DNA from: an uncultured Oscillospiraceae bacterium
GTDB lineage: Bacteria; Bacillota; Clostridia; Oscillospirales; Oscillospiraceae
Assembly: GCA_910587395.1 (NCBI GenBank)
Contig: CAJULJ010000108.1
Span: 1-6,675, forward strand
Length of the DNA stretch: 6,675 bases
Reading direction: 5' to 3'
Under the pieces are notes generated by a model. That model ran no database searches and was not told where the DNA came from. It saw nothing but the letters and a program-made list of their open reading frames with translations. The translations under genes were made by a program, and so were the position numbers. Shown one piece after another: positions 6,079 to 6,675 of this stretch (within the stretch, counting starts at the first letter, position 1; each line of letters starts with the position of its first letter).

Positions 6079-6080
6079 AT
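5400..6080 (-). CDS. AbrB-like N-terminal protein with Cys cluster, 3'-truncated
   Basis: The minus-strand ATG at 6080-6078 opens MKDHKRQKEFTLPGEVVDI. Residues 9-40 (FTLPGEVVDICGFDPGEALGF...LLVAAP) resemble an AbrB/SpoVT-type swapped-hairpin DNA-binding fold. Residues 71-81 contain C-x2-C-x2-C-x3-C (CGPCEGCPDGC), possibly a metal site. Residues 107-150 form an acidic conserved block (KLHVEVRDGVAHV, DITDVPPAVRRML). I believe similar genes follow the methyltransferase on gut Firmicutes conjugative elements; function unknown. Native coding ends near codon 153 (base about 5620). Beyond that the open frame is an out-of-frame read of the surface protein gene (many Thr, Trp and Pro) down to 5400, so the native C-terminus is missing. 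In the present orientation no good ribosome binding site precedes the ATG; the native one is at 5165-5171, on the far side of the inversion. The gene is probably not expressed as it lies. Confidence 0.65.
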   Translation of the reverse strand: MKDHKRQKEFTLPGEVVDICGFDPGEALGFRVEKDLLVAAPASMTALQTVRAIDALTCLAAEFLGKLKDACGPCEGCPDGCPYEGVYGPEAELSEDIRAEMGIPEGHKLHVEVRDGVAHVTDGGQRHDITDVPPAVRRMLEDIGACAGSLDELALPFPAPSSRYTTTALATWWTPCAPTRTAWPCPSPCPWAGTRWWNPRRRIFMVWTRHPLRRRSSTSGRLSRLP

Positions 6081-6421
6081 ATAAGACCAACCTCAGCGGC
6101 GGCGAGTACCGCACCATGTACGACAACCTGTCCACCGCCAAGAACTACACGCTGGACGCCTCCCCGGTGGCGCTGGGCCTGGCCTCCAACGAGTATGTCA
6201 CTGAGTTTATGCTGGTGTTCGGCGTGGTCCCCGCCAACTTCCGCCAGGTGGAGGCCCCCAAGGTGGACTGCAAGGTGCTGTCCACGGTGAAGGGCGGCAG
6301 CAGTTTCACCAACAACGCCGACGTGGGCGGCGTGTACAACGGCCAGTGGATCCAGGCGGTGACCCGCTGGACCACCAAGGTCTACGGCAAGCCCCCCAAG
6401 CTGCCCACCACCGGGTATTGA
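6080..6421 (+). pseudogene. C-terminal part of the SpaA-type surface protein, ending LPTTGY
   Basis: In the plus frame that reads TAT at 6080-6082, the sequence runs YKTNLSGGEYRTMYDNLST, then LASNEYVTEFMLVFGVVPANF, VEAPKVDCKVLSTV, and ends KPPKLPTTGY with TGA at 6419-6421. The YKTNLS.G.YR start is the natural sequel of ...GNYKV on the minus strand at 5183, so the two pieces were one gene. As it stands this half lacks a ribosome binding site; the first ATG (6116) is internal. LPTTG is a sortase-type motif, but only Tyr follows it: the hydrophobic segment and basic tail of a classical cell-wall anchor are missing. The ancestral protein was presumably an extracellular adhesin-like product of the element. 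Its current state is a broken fragment. Confidence 0.8.
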
Positions 6422-6438
6422 GCCCAGAAACAAGAAAC

Positions 6439-6465
6439 GGGAGGCTGTCCACTGGGCAGCCTCCC
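6439..6465 (+). terminator. Perfect hairpin after the surface-protein gene
   Basis: GGGAGGCTG (6439-6447) pairs perfectly with CAGCCTCCC (6457-6465) around a nine-base loop, 17 bases after the TGA of the surface-protein fragment. No T-run follows on the plus strand (AAATATT). On the minus strand the hairpin is followed by a T-rich stretch (GTTTCTTGTTTC), so it may work better in that direction, or act as an mRNA 3'-end stabiliser or attenuator before the next ribosome binding site at 6474-6480. Confidence 0.5.
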
Positions 6466-6488
6466 AAATATTCAAGGAGGAAAAGTAC

Positions 6489-6655
6489 ATGAAAAAGTCT
6501 CGTATGCAAATAAAGCCGTTGGCCTTTTGACCACATATCACAGTGGCAAAAGTTTTACCGGCGGTTCGTTTGACGGTTTAAGAGGGCAGGGTCTGAAAAT
6601 TGAAGGTACGCTTACTCATTCTTTACATGGCGTCGTCAATAAAAATATGATATAA
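6489..6655 (+). pseudogene. Short unidentified reading frame, apparently frameshifted at its start
   Basis: AAGGAGG (6474-6480) lies 8 bases before ATG 6489, an excellent start, but that frame codes only 13 residues (MKKSRMQIKPLAF) and stops at TGA 6528-6530. A second plus frame is open from before this point to TAA 6653-6655 and reads EKVSYANKAVGLLTTYHS then GKSFTGGSFDGLRGQGLKI and so on. It has no start codon near the ribosome binding site. One more A in the A5 run (6492-6496) would join the ATG to it as MKKVSYANKAVG..., a 55-residue protein. I do not recognise the product. Base composition is far more AT-rich than the rest of the window, so this may be the edge of a different segment. Confidence 0.35.
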
Positions 6656-6656
6656 T
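6648..6656 (+). promoter_or_regulatory. Extended -10 promoter near the right edge
   Basis: TGATATAAT is a perfect extended -10 (TGn followed by TATAAT at 6651-6656). The best -35 candidate, TTTACA (6622-6627), is 23 bases away, too far for normal spacing, so recognition would rest on the extended -10. A purine-rich AAGAAAAGGGG stretch at the window end looks like a ribosome binding site, so the promoter probably drives a gene starting just past 6675, with a leader of about 20 bases. Confidence 0.5.
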
Positions 6657-6675
6657 CGTCCTCAAAGAAAAGGGG

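Noticed and set aside
5172..6092. Recombinase-type inverted repeats at the edges of the inverted block
   Set aside because: Left flank (CAAACATACCACC) and the reverse complement of the right flank (GGTTGGTCTTATATGAAGG) share nothing convincing beyond the central AT, so I do not call invertase sites.
5451..6290. 279-codon plus-strand open frame through the inverted block
   Set aside because: The product is rich in Pro, Arg, Cys and His with no domain. It crosses the right inversion edge and reads opposite the better supported minus-strand genes.
6077..6541. 154-codon minus-strand open frame over the surface-protein C-terminus
   Set aside because: His/Gly/Val-rich shadow; the plus frame ends in LPTTG and continues the known partner half in frame.
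6570..6598. TTGACG (6570-6575) as a -35 box
   Set aside because: No acceptable -10 is found 16-18 bases downstream; the stretch there reads CTGAAA.
1..6675. CRISPR array, tRNA, rRNA or insertion-sequence ends
   Set aside because: No regularly spaced direct repeats, cloverleaf-like segments, ribosomal RNA stretches or transposase motifs were seen on reading both strands.

Overview
The window is GC-rich, densely packed DNA with Gram-positive style ribosome binding sites (AGGAGG type). It also carries an LPxTG-type surface protein and several gene families that occur on integrative/conjugative elements of gut Clostridia (Oscillospiraceae/Lachnospiraceae-like Firmicutes). I read it as the accessory region of such an element. 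Host and element identity are inferences from gene content; no integrase, relaxase or att site is visible.

Positions 1-3779 hold a one-directional run: the tail of an unidentified gene (3-125), an LPD28-type gene (232-1044), an unnamed conserved mobile-element gene whose 3' end appears to be out of frame (1074-1847), and two ArdA-like genes (1643-2746 and 2748-3779). The ArdA-like pair is built from about four copies of one module of roughly 70-75 residues. A strong intrinsic terminator (3787-3829) closes this unit. A hairpin that overlaps the next Shine-Dalgarno then precedes a second unit: a small winged-helix protein (3873-4208) and a Dam/D12-class adenine methyltransferase (4205-5194). 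The methyltransferase apparently starts at a CTG that overlaps the upstream stop by 4 nt. Together the ArdA-like proteins and the orphan methyltransferase look like a set for escaping host restriction.

The most striking part is 5181-6082. A block of about 0.9 kb is inverted relative to its surroundings. Flipping 5183-6078 in thought does two things at once. It puts an AbrB-like gene directly behind the ribosome binding site stranded at 5165-5171, with a proper 9-nt spacer and ATG. It also joins, in frame, the two halves of one SpaA/Cna-B-type surface protein that now lie on opposite strands (minus 5183-5625, plus 6080-6421). Inside the block a second scar fuses the 3'-truncated AbrB-like gene to the middle of the surface protein, so a deletion is also implied. 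I found no long inverted repeats at the ends, only a shared AT. The cause may be a real rearrangement or an assembly or constructed artefact.

The last 160 bases (about 6515-6675) are clearly more AT-rich. They hold a ribosome binding site with a very short or frameshifted reading frame and an extended -10 promoter that probably serves a gene beyond the window. No tRNA, rRNA, CRISPR array or insertion sequence was recognised.
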